DNA of 64,000 bases from an uncultured Clostridia bacterium. GTDB lineage: Bacteria > Bacillota > Clostridia > Christensenellales > QALW01. A model generated the notes under the pieces. The model was not told the DNA's origin, did no database searches, and saw nothing but the letters and a program-made list of their open reading frames with translations. Positions 1 through 7,657 of the stretch are shown one piece after another. Both the position numbers and the translations under genes were made by a program. The stretch covers positions 1 to 64,000 of the forward strand of contig CAKSKV010000002.1 of assembly GCA_934465535.1 (NCBI GenBank), in the 5' to 3' direction. The stretch's first letter is position 1; every line of letters begins with the position of its first letter.

Positions 1-95
1 GTGGGCTGCACACTTGCCGTCTGCTCCGGTGTGCATGCGCAAAACAGCAGCACCAATGCCGTCACCACCATTATTGCTGTAAGTAATTTTTTCAT
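1..95 (-). CDS. Lipoprotein, 5' fragment (probable solute-binding protein)
   Basis: Only the first 31 codons lie in the window; the gene runs off the left edge. The start ATG at 95 has an AGAGGAGA ribosome site just upstream. The peptide has a basic N-terminus, a hydrophobic stretch and a cysteine-containing lipobox (LLFCAC), followed by TPEQTAS. This closely resembles the N-terminus of the solute-binding lipoprotein at 18725-20245 (LFAAC then QPEQTGE), so I infer a paralogous extracellular ABC-transporter binding protein. That inference rests on about 30 residues. The lipoprotein signal is seen directly; the substrate-binding role is not. Confidence 0.6.
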   Translation of the reverse strand, partial: MKKLLTAIMVVTALVLLFCACTPEQTASVQP

Positions 96-179
96 TTTTT
101 CTCCTCTTTTTATAAAGAAAATATAAAGAAAATGCAATAAAACCAAACATAAAAGCCGATTCAAAGTGTTTCCTCAGTT

Positions 180-188
180 ATTATAGCA
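180..188 (-). promoter_or_regulatory. Extended -10 promoter for the lipoprotein gene
   Basis: On the minus strand this reads TGCTATAAT, a full extended -10 element, about 85 bases upstream of the start at 95. The same nonamer stands upstream of the paralogous lipoprotein gene (20288-20296). A second possibility is TTGACA at 236-231 with a weak -10 (GTGTAT) 17 bases on. Confidence 0.45.
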
Positions 189-310
189 TCCCGAAAAAGC
201 CTTGCATATACACAATCATAGTTTTTTATATGTCAATTCTAACATTTTGCCGCCTCTGACGCAGTGTTATTCCGCAATTTAATGCCGTAAAACTAAGAAG
301 TTGTAAAAAC

Positions 311-349
311 AAAAATAAAAAATCCCCCACAACACCAATTGTGGAGGAA
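311..349 (-). terminator. Rho-independent terminator after ferredoxin
   Basis: On the minus strand TCCTCCACAA pairs with TTGTGGGGGA around a short loop and is followed by a run of T residues (TTTTTTATTTTT). It lies 70 bases beyond the ferredoxin stop. Confidence 0.8.
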
Positions 350-418
350 ATGTACCGCAAAAGCATCATATTATACAAACGCCGTATAATATTTCAGTAC
401 AAAGACAACCCCTATTTA

Positions 419-589
419 TTAAGCTTTCTGGGGAGCATCAACGGGGCATACATCGGCGCAGGCACCGCACTCAATGCAGGTATCGGCATCGATAACATAT
501 TTGTCCTCGCCCTCGGAGATCGCGGACACCGGGCACTCGCCCTCGCAGGAACCGCATTTGATGCATTTGTCATCAATTTCATATGCCAT
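419..589 (-). CDS. 2[4Fe-4S] ferredoxin
   Basis: A 56-residue clostridial-type ferredoxin. Two CxxCxxCxxxCP cluster motifs are visible: CIKCGSCEGECP near residues 9-20 and CIECGACADVCP near 38-49. Together they bind two [4Fe-4S] clusters and carry low-potential electrons in the cytoplasm, typically for pyruvate:ferredoxin oxidoreductase, hydrogenases or Rnf. PFOR is encoded in this window at 47856-51374. The start ATG at 589 has an AAGGAGG ribosome site. The gene is a single unit, with its own promoter at 662-689 and terminator at 311-349. The length is usual for the family. Confidence 0.95.
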   Translation of the reverse strand: MAYEIDDKCIKCGSCEGECPVSAISEGEDKYVIDADTCIECGACADVCPVDAPQKA

Positions 590-661
590 GGGATAAGCCT
601 CCTTTTCTAAGCAGAATTATTTATGCTGCTACGGTTCATACCGTATCACATTTATTATGAT

Positions 662-689
662 ATTATAACATATTATCTTGCTTTTGCAA
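662..689 (-). promoter_or_regulatory. Promoter of the ferredoxin gene
   Basis: On the minus strand TTGCAA is followed after 16 bases by TATAAT, which is preceded by TGT, making an extended -10. It lies about 75 bases upstream of the ferredoxin start. Confidence 0.6.
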
Positions 690-712
690 GCGGAAAAGCA
701 CACTTTGCGTCA

Positions 713-2077
713 TTATTCCTTCGCCGTTTCCTTGCTCTGGCCGCCGGAACGCGAATGTGCATTTGCCTGCTGCCGTCTGTCTCCGCGGGGTTCAGCCCCA
801 CCGCGCGCCGCTTCCGGCTGCTGCACATTCTGCGCGCCGCCCTGTCTTTGCTGCTTTCCCTGCGGCATACGCCCCTGCCTGTTTTTGGGCGGCCTGTTAA
901 ACTGCTTGCCCTGTGTGCCGTTTTGTACGCTGTTTTGTGCGCCGCTTTGCGCATCGGGCTGCACCTCGTTCTGCCCGCCTGCCGCCCTCGGATACGGACG
1001 CTTCTTTTTCGGCTTCTTTACCGGCCTTTCCGCATTGCTTCTCTGCGCTGTGCCTTCTGCCGCTGAGCGCTCCTCTTCCCTGCGATCCTGCGCGCCTTTC
1101 CCGGCCTCCGCCGCAGCATTCACCCTTCCTTTTTTGTTTCTGTCCCGCTGAGGCCGGTTCTTTTCCTGCTTCACGGCATCCGCAGCGCTGACCTCCGCAG
1201 CTTCGCACCGGCCTTCGGTTTGTTCCGTTCCTGCCGCTTCCGCCTCCGTCTCCGCAGCGCTTCCCGGCATCACGGGAGTAAGCTCTTTATAATAGTATTC
1301 CCTTATATCGACAGCGTCCCCCGGCAATGTCAGCTTCACCTTTACCCGCTCGCGCAGCATGTTTAGCTCACATACTCTTCCCACGCCGTCGCGGCAGCGC
1401 ACCTCGGTGCCGATTTTAGGCAGCAGCTTGCGTGTAAGCTCGTAATGATTCTGCTCATATTTAAGGCAGCACATAAGCCGTCCGCACAAGCCGCTTATTT
1501 TGCTCGGATTCAGAGACAGCCCCTGTTCCTTTGCCATTTTAATGGAGACGGGCTGAAATTCCGAAAGGAACTGATTGCAGCAGCAGGGCAGCCCGCACGG
1601 ACCCAGCCCTCCCAGCATTTTGGCTTCGTCCCTCGCCCCTATCTGGCGCAGCTCTATACGGGTCTTGAAGGCGGCGGCAAGATCCTTTACCAGCTCACGG
1701 AAATCCACCCTGCCCTCCGATGTAAAATAGAAAACAATCTTTGAGCCGTCAAAGCCGTACTCCACGCGGACAAGCTTCATGTCCAGCCCGTGCTTTCGTA
1801 TTTTTTCTTCGGCTAATGCCGCAGCCTCCTTTTCGCGGCGGCGGTTCTGCTCCGCCTGTTCTATATCCTTGGGGGTAGCTATACGCAGTATCTCCTTCAG
1901 CGGAGCCACGATCTCGGCATCGGTAACATCCCTCGTGCCTATAACCACCTCCGCAAACTCCACCCCCTGTGAGGTTTCCACAATAACACCGGAGCCCTCC
2001 TTTATTACATAGCGGCCCGGATCAAAATAGTACACCTTGCCGTTGCCGCGGAAGCGTACCCCGATTATCTTTGCCAT
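713..2077 (-). CDS. ricT: PSP1-domain regulatory protein RicT (YaaT-like)
   Basis: 454 residues. The first ~270 match the PSP1/RicT family: N-terminal MAKIIGVRF, a cysteine-rich CGLPCCCNQFL segment and the GLCGRLMCCLKYE motif. In Bacillus RicT forms a Fe-S-containing complex with RicA and RicF that affects RNase Y-dependent mRNA processing; that is family knowledge. The usual protein is about 275 residues. Here ~170 extra residues form a Glu/Arg/Gln/Ala-rich, low-complexity, probably disordered tail. The gene overlaps holB by 13 bases and is the last gene of darA-holB-ricT, the standard Bacillota order. The assignment of the N-terminal half is firm; the role of the tail is unknown. Confidence 0.93.
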   Translation of the reverse strand: MAKIIGVRFRGNGKVYYFDPGRYVIKEGSGVIVETSQGVEFAEVVIGTRDVTDAEIVAPLKEILRIATPKDIEQAEQNRRREKEAAALAEEKIRKHGLDMKLVRVEYGFDGSKIVFYFTSEGRVDFRELVKDLAAAFKTRIELRQIGARDEAKMLGGLGPCGLPCCCNQFLSEFQPVSIKMAKEQGLSLNPSKISGLCGRLMCCLKYEQNHYELTRKLLPKIGTEVRCRDGVGRVCELNMLRERVKVKLTLPGDAVDIREYYYKELTPVMPGSAAETEAEAAGTEQTEGRCEAAEVSAADAVKQEKNRPQRDRNKKGRVNAAAEAGKGAQDRREEERSAAEGTAQRSNAERPVKKPKKKRPYPRAAGGQNEVQPDAQSGAQNSVQNGTQGKQFNRPPKNRQGRMPQGKQQRQGGAQNVQQPEAARGGAEPRGDRRQQANAHSRSGGQSKETAKE

Positions 2078-2973
2078 ACGGTCTCTCCTATTATAAAGTC
2101 GCGGGCCAGCTTATCGCATATAAGCCCGTAATTGATATTTCCTTTAAGCCTTGTAAGCGCCTGATTTATTGCGCGTATACGCATAAGCGTCCGCACATCC
2201 GAAGGATCTTTCTCCAGCTTGAGCGCCAGCAGGCTTTCCGAGGCGCGCAGCATCTCCTCGGCATTATCCTTTGCCTGGTTAAGCACAAACCACACCTTGT
2301 AAAAGCTGCCGGAATCCGCTGCCGCAAGCAGACTGTGCGCTTTTTCCGCACCGGGCGCCTCACCGCAGGCGGCAGCAATCGCCGCCCCGATGCACCCGCC
2401 GCTGGCTGCGGCGGCCCTATCCGCCGTCTGCGCATCCGTCCCGCGCCGCACAAGCTGTGCCGCAACTGCCTCCCGGCTTCGTTCCCCAATGCGTATTATA
2501 CGGCAGCGCGACCTTACCGTGGAAAGCAGCTGCTCGGGATATGCGCTTATAAGTATAAAAACCGCGCTGCCCTCCGGCTCCTCCAGCGTTTTAAGCAGAC
2601 AGTTCTGCGCCGCCTGCGTCATCTTATGCGCATCGTTTATTATAAATACCCGGCGTCCTCCCTCATACGAGGTTTCCTGCGCATGCTCGCAAAGCGTGCG
2701 TATATCATCGGCCGCAATGTTTTTTTTCGAGGAGGTGAATATATGCACATCCGGATGCTTATCCTCCGTTACCCTGCGGCATATGCCGCATTCAAGGCAG
2801 GGCGGAGCCTCGCTTGTGCACAAAATAGCAGCAGCGATCAGATGCGCAAAGGTGCGCTTACCGGTACCGGGCTGGCCCGTTACAAGATAAGCGTGCACTC
2901 CCCTCCCCCTTGCGGCAGAGGCTTTAAGACGCGCAAATTCACTGCCCGAAAGCAGCAACGAAATATCTTCCAT
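2065..2973 (-). CDS. holB: DNA polymerase III subunit delta'
   Basis: 302 residues, a clamp-loader AAA+ subunit. Visible are the Walker A loop GQPGTGKRT near residue 33, a four-cysteine zinc module (C...CLECGIC) near 52-65, a Walker-B-like VFIINDAHKM, and the sensor segment TVRSRC near 150. The protein helps load the sliding clamp onto DNA in the cytoplasm. It stands between darA and ricT, as in other Bacillota, and is translationally coupled to ricT by a 13-base overlap. It is separated from darA by only 3 bases, so the three genes form one operon. The length is slightly short for delta' but the full AAA+ module and C-terminal collar region are present. Confidence 0.93.
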   Translation of the reverse strand: MEDISLLLSGSEFARLKASAARGRGVHAYLVTGQPGTGKRTFAHLIAAAILCTSEAPPCLECGICRRVTEDKHPDVHIFTSSKKNIAADDIRTLCEHAQETSYEGGRRVFIINDAHKMTQAAQNCLLKTLEEPEGSAVFILISAYPEQLLSTVRSRCRIIRIGERSREAVAAQLVRRGTDAQTADRAAAASGGCIGAAIAAACGEAPGAEKAHSLLAAADSGSFYKVWFVLNQAKDNAEEMLRASESLLALKLEKDPSDVRTLMRIRAINQALTRLKGNINYGLICDKLARDFIIGETVWQR

Positions 2974-2976
2974 GAA

Positions 2977-3315
2977 TCAGAACTTTGAAAAGCGGCAAAC
3001 TTCCATAACAAACACCGTCGCGCCGCCCACCATTATTTCAATGCTGCCGGGCAGAGAGCCGCTTGCCATGGAGCCCGGCTCCAGCGCGGTAAGCCCGGAG
3101 CTTACCGTCTGCCTGCGGCTTTTGCACACCCGCTCTATAACGGCCAGCGCACTGTCCAGCTTCTCATCCTGCACGCCGGTCAGCAGCGTCGTATTTCCCG
3201 AACGCAGAAAACCGCCTGTGGTGGCAAGCTTGGTCACGCCGTATCCTTCCTTCATAAGGGCGCTTATAAGCCGCCCGGAATCCTCATCCTGTACAATGGC
3301 TATTATCAGCTTCAT
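2977..3315 (-). CDS. darA: Cyclic-di-AMP receptor (PII-like) DarA/PstA
   Basis: 112 residues with the hallmark PII-like sequence of the YaaQ/DarA/PstA family: MKLIIAIVQDED at the start, the KLATTGGFLRSGNTTLL loop near residues 28-45 and GGATVFVMEV near the end. In Bacillota this trimeric cytoplasmic protein binds c-di-AMP and relays its level to unknown partners. It is the first gene of the darA-holB-ricT operon. The window also encodes PgpH (15126-17462), a c-di-AMP phosphodiesterase family member, so the signal is probably in use in this organism. The start ATG at 3315 gives the full conserved N-terminus. Confidence 0.94.
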   Translation of the reverse strand: MKLIIAIVQDEDSGRLISALMKEGYGVTKLATTGGFLRSGNTTLLTGVQDEKLDSALAVIERVCKSRRQTVSSGLTALEPGSMASGSLPGSIEIMVGGATVFVMEVCRFSKF

Positions 3316-3417
3316 TTTGTCCTGCTTTCCCGCCGCAGCGCCAAATCCTCTGCGTGCGCTTTTTATAATTTATAACCGCCGCTCCATGCCGCAGTTTGCT
3401 TTATCGCTTCTCGTTTT

Positions 3418-3446
3418 ATTATACCCTAAAAACCGTTAAAGGGCAA
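3418..3446 (-). promoter_or_regulatory. Promoter of darA-holB-ricT
   Basis: On the minus strand TTGCCC (3446-3441), a 17-base spacer, then a perfect TATAAT (3423-3418), about 100 bases before the darA start. Confidence 0.5.
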
Positions 3447-3516
3447 TAGTCATTTTTCCGCGGAATATGAATTTTCCGCAGCTGCTTGCCTTTGGGGCAA
3501 AAATCCCTTTCTTATT

Positions 3517-3548
3517 CAAAAAAGCCGCGCAGCGGGGATCTGCGCGGC
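3517..3548 (-). terminator. Rho-independent terminator after the PIG-L gene
   Basis: GCCGCGCAG pairs with CTGCGCGGC around a 7-base loop; on the minus strand a TTTTTT run follows. It lies about 55 bases beyond the PIG-L stop. Confidence 0.85.
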
Positions 3549-3602
3549 CGAGCCTCAAAGGCCCGCAACGGAGGTAATGTATAAACCGATTCAATAAATA
3601 TG

Positions 3603-5135
3603 TCATTTTTTCTTTGACTTTTTATGCGGCTTCCGTACAAGCAGCGCCGTTGCTCCCGCCGCAAGCAGCACTGCCGCTGCGGCATACAGCACCACGCGCC
3701 TGTTGTTTGCCGTCCCGTCATCATCCTGCTTTGCCGTTCCGGATGCCTCAGGCGTCGGGGACAGCTCCTCTTCCGCCGTTTCCGTCGGTGCCGCCGCAGA
3801 CGGATCCGGGGCATGCGTTACGACAGGTGTTGCGGTCGGAGTGGCAGTCGGTGTTACGGTAGGAGTAACAATCGGGGTGGCAGTCGGCGTTGCCGTTGGG
3901 GTGGCAGTCGGAGTTACCGTTGGCGTTGCCGATGTCCCCGGTTTATCTCTGCCCGGTCTTGGCGGCAGCTCCACGCTCCATGTTATGCTCTCAGCAGTAA
4001 GTGAGCGGTCATAATCATCATCTATACCCGCAAAAAAGCCCTTGCTGTCATAGCCCACGGTGCTGTATCTCAGCCCGAACAGACTGTTATCCCACTTTTC
4101 CCCGCTTATTGCAAGCCGAAAACGCTTATCCTGGTTCTTTCTTTGAGAAACATGCGCAAGATAGCCGTGCATGGCTACTTCCGCGGCATTTTTGTTTTTA
4201 AAGGCCGCAAGCGGCTTTGCATAATTCAGCCTGATCTGGTTCTTTCCGTACAGGTGTATATACAGCTTCTTTATGCTCCACGCGCCGTATTTTCGGGCGC
4301 TTTCCGGGTACATGCTCGGGTCGGCCGCCGCAAGCACGGCCTCGTCCACCAAGCTCGCCGTAAACTTGTGCGCGCCGTGCCCGTATTCCCCGTTAAAGTC
4401 ATGCGTCACCACTATCTGCGGCCTGCGCAGCCGTATAAGCTCCACGAATCGTCCCAGTATATATTCCTTTCCGCCCCATTCCTGTTCCAGCACGGACGGC
4501 TTCTCGTACAAATCCCTGAAGCCGAGGAAATCCGGATAATTCCTTACACCCACTCTCCACAGTCCCTCCAGCGCTTCATCCATGCGTACCCGGCTTTTTC
4601 CCGCAGTGTAGGCGACCGTAACCATTTTGCCACTGTCAATAAACAGGGGCATAAGCCCGCCCATAAATATCTCTTCATCATCCTGATGCGTGCTTATAAG
4701 CAATATATCGGTGCTTTGCGGCGCGTCCTTCCACTCGTGCGTCGGCTCCGCATAAAAATCGGCGCGGCAGAGAGCATTCTGGCATAAAAACTCAATATGC
4801 ACCTTCTTTGCGCGCTCAGGCATGGTCAAGCAGTATTCCGGCTTGTCCCCGCTGTGGGTTTTGTCGGTGATTTTCTCTCCGTCTGAGTCAAAAGTGGTAA
4901 CTCTTGCGCTGAAGCCGGAAAGACGAAAACGCAGCAGCATATACCGCTTGCCCTGCGGAATTTCCGTTTCAAAGCCGTCGCCGCTTTTGAACTTCCAATA
5001 TGTACTTATTTTTTTGTCATATATATTGGAGATATTATTGTTTTCGGGCTGTGCAAGCGCCCCGGACGGCGCAAAGGTGCACATAATCAGCATGCACCCA
5101 AGACATATAATAAAAAATGACAGTATCCGTTTCAT
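3603..5135 (-). CDS. Secreted, membrane-anchored PIG-L family deacetylase
   Basis: 510 residues from the ATG at 5135, chosen because a GGGGGGAA ribosome site precedes it and a signal peptide follows (hydrophobic residues 4-28, ALA-Q cleavage site). Residues ~30-135 look like a beta-rich accessory domain. The LmbE/PIG-L zinc hydrolase core follows with THQDDEE near 149-155 and a second metal-ligand region HDFNGEYGHGAH near 278. Family members de-N-acetylate sugars such as GlcNAc conjugates. A Thr-Pro repeat (TPTATPT-type, about 395-440) and a C-terminal hydrophobic helix with a KKSKKK tail anchor it to the outer face of the membrane. The substrate cannot be told from sequence; a cell-wall or cell-surface glycan is likely. 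It lies 41 bases downstream of the Gx transporter gene. Confidence 0.88.
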   Translation of the reverse strand: MKRILSFFIICLGCMLIMCTFAPSGALAQPENNNISNIYDKKISTYWKFKSGDGFETEIPQGKRYMLLRFRLSGFSARVTTFDSDGEKITDKTHSGDKPEYCLTMPERAKKVHIEFLCQNALCRADFYAEPTHEWKDAPQSTDILLISTHQDDEEIFMGGLMPLFIDSGKMVTVAYTAGKSRVRMDEALEGLWRVGVRNYPDFLGFRDLYEKPSVLEQEWGGKEYILGRFVELIRLRRPQIVVTHDFNGEYGHGAHKFTASLVDEAVLAAADPSMYPESARKYGAWSIKKLYIHLYGKNQIRLNYAKPLAAFKNKNAAEVAMHGYLAHVSQRKNQDKRFRLAISGEKWDNSLFGLRYSTVGYDSKGFFAGIDDDYDRSLTAESITWSVELPPRPGRDKPGTSATPTVTPTATPTATPTATPIVTPTVTPTATPTATPVVTHAPDPSAAAPTETAEEELSPTPEASGTAKQDDDGTANNRRVVLYAAAAVLLAAGATALLVRKPHKKSKKK

Positions 5136-5176
5136 AAATATATTCCCCCCTGCAATATATTCCTGTGTTTTCTCTC

Positions 5177-5728
5177 TTAATGTACTCCCGTTTTTTCCGC
5201 ATCTTCCTTTGCCGCTCTGCCGCCCGCCCGTACAAGCCGTTTCTGTATTCCCCATGCCGTAAATCCGGTAACAAGCCCTGTGGGAATTGCCGCAAGCAGT
5301 AATGCCGGCAGATAGTAAAACACCGCTGCGGAGCCTGTTATAACGGCACACACCGCTGTCTGAGCCGTATTATGCGCCGCCGCACCGCCAACCGATATGC
5401 CGGGCGCGCCGAATATCCCTGCCTGCTTTAATATATAGGATACGGCAAAGGAGAACACCGCCCCGGCAAAGGACATCGCAAACCCGCTCAGATTGCCGAA
5501 AAGCAGCCCGCTTAAAACCACGCGCACCAGCGATACGGCCAAAGCATACCCCGCGGGCCGGCACAGCAGCAGCGTAAGCACTGCGGCATTGGCAAGCCCC
5601 AGCTTTATCCCCGGCAGCGGCAGCGGAAGCGGAAACAGCGATTCAATATACGAAAGTACCATTGCGCACGAGAGAAAAACCGCGCATTCGCATAATGCAC
5701 GCAGGCGCGCGCTGTATTCCTTCCTCAT
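5177..5728 (-). CDS. Gx transporter / heptaprenyl-diphosphate-synthase-component-I-like membrane protein
   Basis: 183 residues from the ATG at 5728, which overlaps the stop of the upstream gene as ATGA. Five to six hydrophobic helices carry small-residue motifs such as GIKLGLAN, as in the family named Hpre_diP_synt_I/Gx transporter. The family resembles ECF-type substrate-binding subunits and usually sits beside a NusG-domain-II protein and an ApbE flavin transferase; both are here. The molecular role is not established. Related pairs occur in clusters for flavin-based extracellular or membrane electron transfer. I infer a helper in export or insertion of a quinone- or flavin-linked component. 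A longer start at 5788 would overlap the neighbour by 64 bases and is less likely. Confidence 0.82.
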   Translation of the reverse strand: MRKEYSARLRALCECAVFLSCAMVLSYIESLFPLPLPLPGIKLGLANAAVLTLLLCRPAGYALAVSLVRVVLSGLLFGNLSGFAMSFAGAVFSFAVSYILKQAGIFGAPGISVGGAAAHNTAQTAVCAVITGSAAVFYYLPALLLAAIPTGLVTGFTAWGIQKRLVRAGGRAAKEDAEKTGVH

Positions 5729-6078
5729 CGGCTTACCCCGTCCGGCCCGTCCCCGGTTATTGTTACGCTCAGCCTGTGCGGAAGGCACACTATGCTGCTG
5801 CCCGCATTTTCAATTTTCCCGCAGCGCACGCAGTCCCCTCCGCAGTCCGCCTCCGTTATTCTTACGGCACCCGAGCTTATCTCCAGCGTATTGCTGCCCT
5901 CCGGAAAGGAAAGCACCACGGTTATATCCTCATCCAGGGGCAAAACGCGCACCGTTTCCCCCGCATGTGTCACTACAACGCTTTTTTTCTGCGCACTGCT
6001 TCCCACGCAATAGAATAAAATCAACCCAAGCGCGCATAAAGCCACGGCGGCAATTATTAAAATATCAGCCTTTTTCAT
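5725..6078 (-). CDS. NusG domain II-containing membrane-anchored protein
   Basis: 117 residues. One N-terminal hydrophobic helix (residues ~5-27) is followed by a short extracytoplasmic beta domain with conserved cysteines (DCGGDCVRCGKI near 79-89) and a terminal IVCLPHRLSV motif, the standard look of the NusG domain II family. Despite its name the protein is not a transcription factor; it is an exported domain of unknown function that co-occurs with Gx transporters. It is translationally coupled (ATGA) to the Gx gene and lies divergent from the apbE-type gene at 6329. A disulfide or Fe-S role for the cysteines is possible but not shown. Confidence 0.82.
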   Translation of the reverse strand: MKKADILIIAAVALCALGLILFYCVGSSAQKKSVVVTHAGETVRVLPLDEDITVVLSFPEGSNTLEISSGAVRITEADCGGDCVRCGKIENAGSSIVCLPHRLSVTITGDGPDGVSR

Positions 6079-6328
6079 TCTGTTCCTCCGCCGTCATGCA
6101 GCACCGAGCTAACCTTTTAATATGTTAATTATAACACCCAAAGCAAAGGATTTCAAGATGCATCCTGCCGTAATTTGTATAAATTTTGCCTGTTTTTCTT
6201 ATATTTCCGTCCGTTTGCGCGTAAAACACCGCATTTATCCGTGCCTTTACGGCCCGTAACTCCTTGCAAAAAACAAAAAAAGCCTGTAAAATAGGCCTTG
6301 GATTATTAATTTACGGGGTATTTCCGCA

Positions 6329-7270
6329 ATGAAAACTCATCGTTTTTCGCCCTTTATTTCGCTTGTGCTTGCATGTGCTTTGATATTTATACTGCCCCTC
6401 TCCTCCGGCTGCGCCCCAAAGCAGCTTTCCCGCACCGAATACCTTATGGATACCGTCGTAAGCGTAAAGCTGTTTGATTTTTCCGATACGGCCGTGCTGG
6501 ATGAAATGTTTGCCATGGTACGGCAGCTGGAGCGGGATCTCTCCTGCCGCGCAGACGGCGAGCTTTCCCGGCTCAATGCCGCCGGATGCGGCAGCATAAG
6601 CCCGGAGCTTGAGCAGCTGTTAAGCACCGCGCTTGAGATATGTCGCCTTTCACAGGGCGCCTTTGATATAACCGTGCGCCCCTATACCGAGCTTTGGGAT
6701 TTTTCCGCCGGCACGGTGCCCGATAAAGCGGCGCTTGAAGCAGCCGCTCAAAGCGTGGACTACCGCCGCATAACCCTTACAAGCGGCTATATTGACCTGG
6801 GCGGCGCCCGGCTGGACTTGGGCGGCTGCGCTAAGGGCTATATATGCGCACGCGCAGCGGATTTTCTTCGCCAAAGGGGTGTAAAAAGCGCTATACTTGA
6901 TTTCGGCGGCAACATTTACTGCATCGGCAGCAAGGGCGGCCGCCCCTTCTCCGTTGCCGTTGCAGACCCTGAAGGCGGAGTACTGAGCGAATATCTCAGC
7001 CTTGAGGATGCCTGCGCCGTCACCTCCGGCATATATCAGCGCCGTTTTGAAAAGGATGGCGTAACCTACCATCACATACTGAATCCCGCCACCGGAATGC
7101 CGGAAAACAACCTTCTTGCCTCCGCAACGGTAATATGCGATGACCCCTGCCTTGCCGATTGCCTCAGCACCGCCGTTATGGTCGCAGGCAGCAGCGATTT
7201 TTTATCCGCATACAATAAAAATGTCCGCATATTGGCAGTGTACAGAAGCGGCGAGGTAAAATGGCTGTAA
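6329..7270 (+). CDS. apbE: FAD:protein FMN transferase (ApbE family), lipoprotein
   Basis: 313 residues. A lipoprotein signal (hydrophobic residues ~10-27, SSGC lipobox) places it on the outer face of the membrane. ApbE hallmarks are present: MDTVVSV near 40, LDLGGCAKGYICARAAD near 168-184, LDFGGNIY near 195-202, and HHILNPATGMP near 250. The enzyme covalently attaches FMN from FAD to Thr residues of partner proteins (such as Rnf/Nqr subunits or FMN-binding domain proteins). No obvious FMN-binding target lies in this window. The gene is divergent from the NusG-II/Gx pair. The ribosome site is weak (a G-rich stretch 12-15 bases upstream). Family assignment is firm; the partner is unknown. Confidence 0.94.
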   Translation: MKTHRFSPFISLVLACALIFILPLSSGCAPKQLSRTEYLMDTVVSVKLFDFSDTAVLDEMFAMVRQLERDLSCRADGELSRLNAAGCGSISPELEQLLSTALEICRLSQGAFDITVRPYTELWDFSAGTVPDKAALEAAAQSVDYRRITLTSGYIDLGGARLDLGGCAKGYICARAADFLRQRGVKSAILDFGGNIYCIGSKGGRPFSVAVADPEGGVLSEYLSLEDACAVTSGIYQRRFEKDGVTYHHILNPATGMPENNLLASATVICDDPCLADCLSTAVMVAGSSDFLSAYNKNVRILAVYRSGEVKWL

Positions 7271-7321
7271 ATACCTGCAAAACCCGCATCTGTCCCGGAA
7301 GCGGCGCCCGCCTTCCCTGCT

Positions 7322-7657
7322 TTACAGCAGCTCTATCCTGTACGGCGTCCCGGTATCACGGCAGCACTGTATCACATTGCGCGACCCGGGGCTCGTCCCG
7401 TCCCAAAATATCAGCACATAATCGGCAAGCTCCACGATTTCGGCATTGCGCCGTATAGGTGCCGAATGCCCGTAGCGGGGATAATCCGGCAGTATCTCTA
7501 TAAGCCGCACTCCCCTTGTATGCGCATATAACGCCGCGCACCTGTCAATTCCCCGTGCGCCGCCCGATACAATGCAGTCCGTATTGTCGGGCAGATAGTT
7601 TGCCAATTCCATCGGCGATATTGTCCTGTTTCTTGACCCCACCACCGCTACCTTCAT
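7322..7657 (-). CDS. SLOG-domain (DUF2493-type) small protein
   Basis: 111 residues from the ATG at 7657, with GGTGAG upstream; a GTG at 7666 is possible and would add three residues. It has a Rossmann-like start (VAVVGSRN), a VSGGARGIDR motif near 33-42 and a GSRN-containing C-terminal part, which fit the small SLOG family related to DprA and Lonely-guy nucleotide-binding proteins. The bound ligand is unknown; nucleotide or nucleoside derivatives are the family guess. The gene stands alone between convergent and divergent neighbours, with an extended -10 promoter at 7739-7747. Confidence 0.8.
   Translation of the reverse strand: MKVAVVGSRNRTISPMELANYLPDNTDCIVSGGARGIDRCAALYAHTRGVRLIEILPDYPRYGHSAPIRRNAEIVELADYVLIFWDGTSPGSRNVIQCCRDTGTPYRIELL

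Larger units (their letters stand above)
96..418. other. Intergenic region between lipoprotein and ferredoxin genes
   Basis: This 323-base AT-rich stretch holds the ferredoxin terminator (311-349) and the probable promoter of the minus-strand lipoprotein gene (180-188, with a TTGACA-like box further upstream at 231-236). I see no further coding capacity in it. Confidence 0.6.

Noticed and set aside
678..691. CTTGC/GCAAG hairpin after ricT as a terminator
   Set aside because: No U-tract on the minus strand; it overlaps the -35 box of the ferredoxin promoter instead.
3811..3940. CRISPR-like or satellite repeat
   Set aside because: The repeated GTnGGAGTnnCnGT units encode the in-frame Thr-Pro stalk of the deacetylase; no spacer structure.
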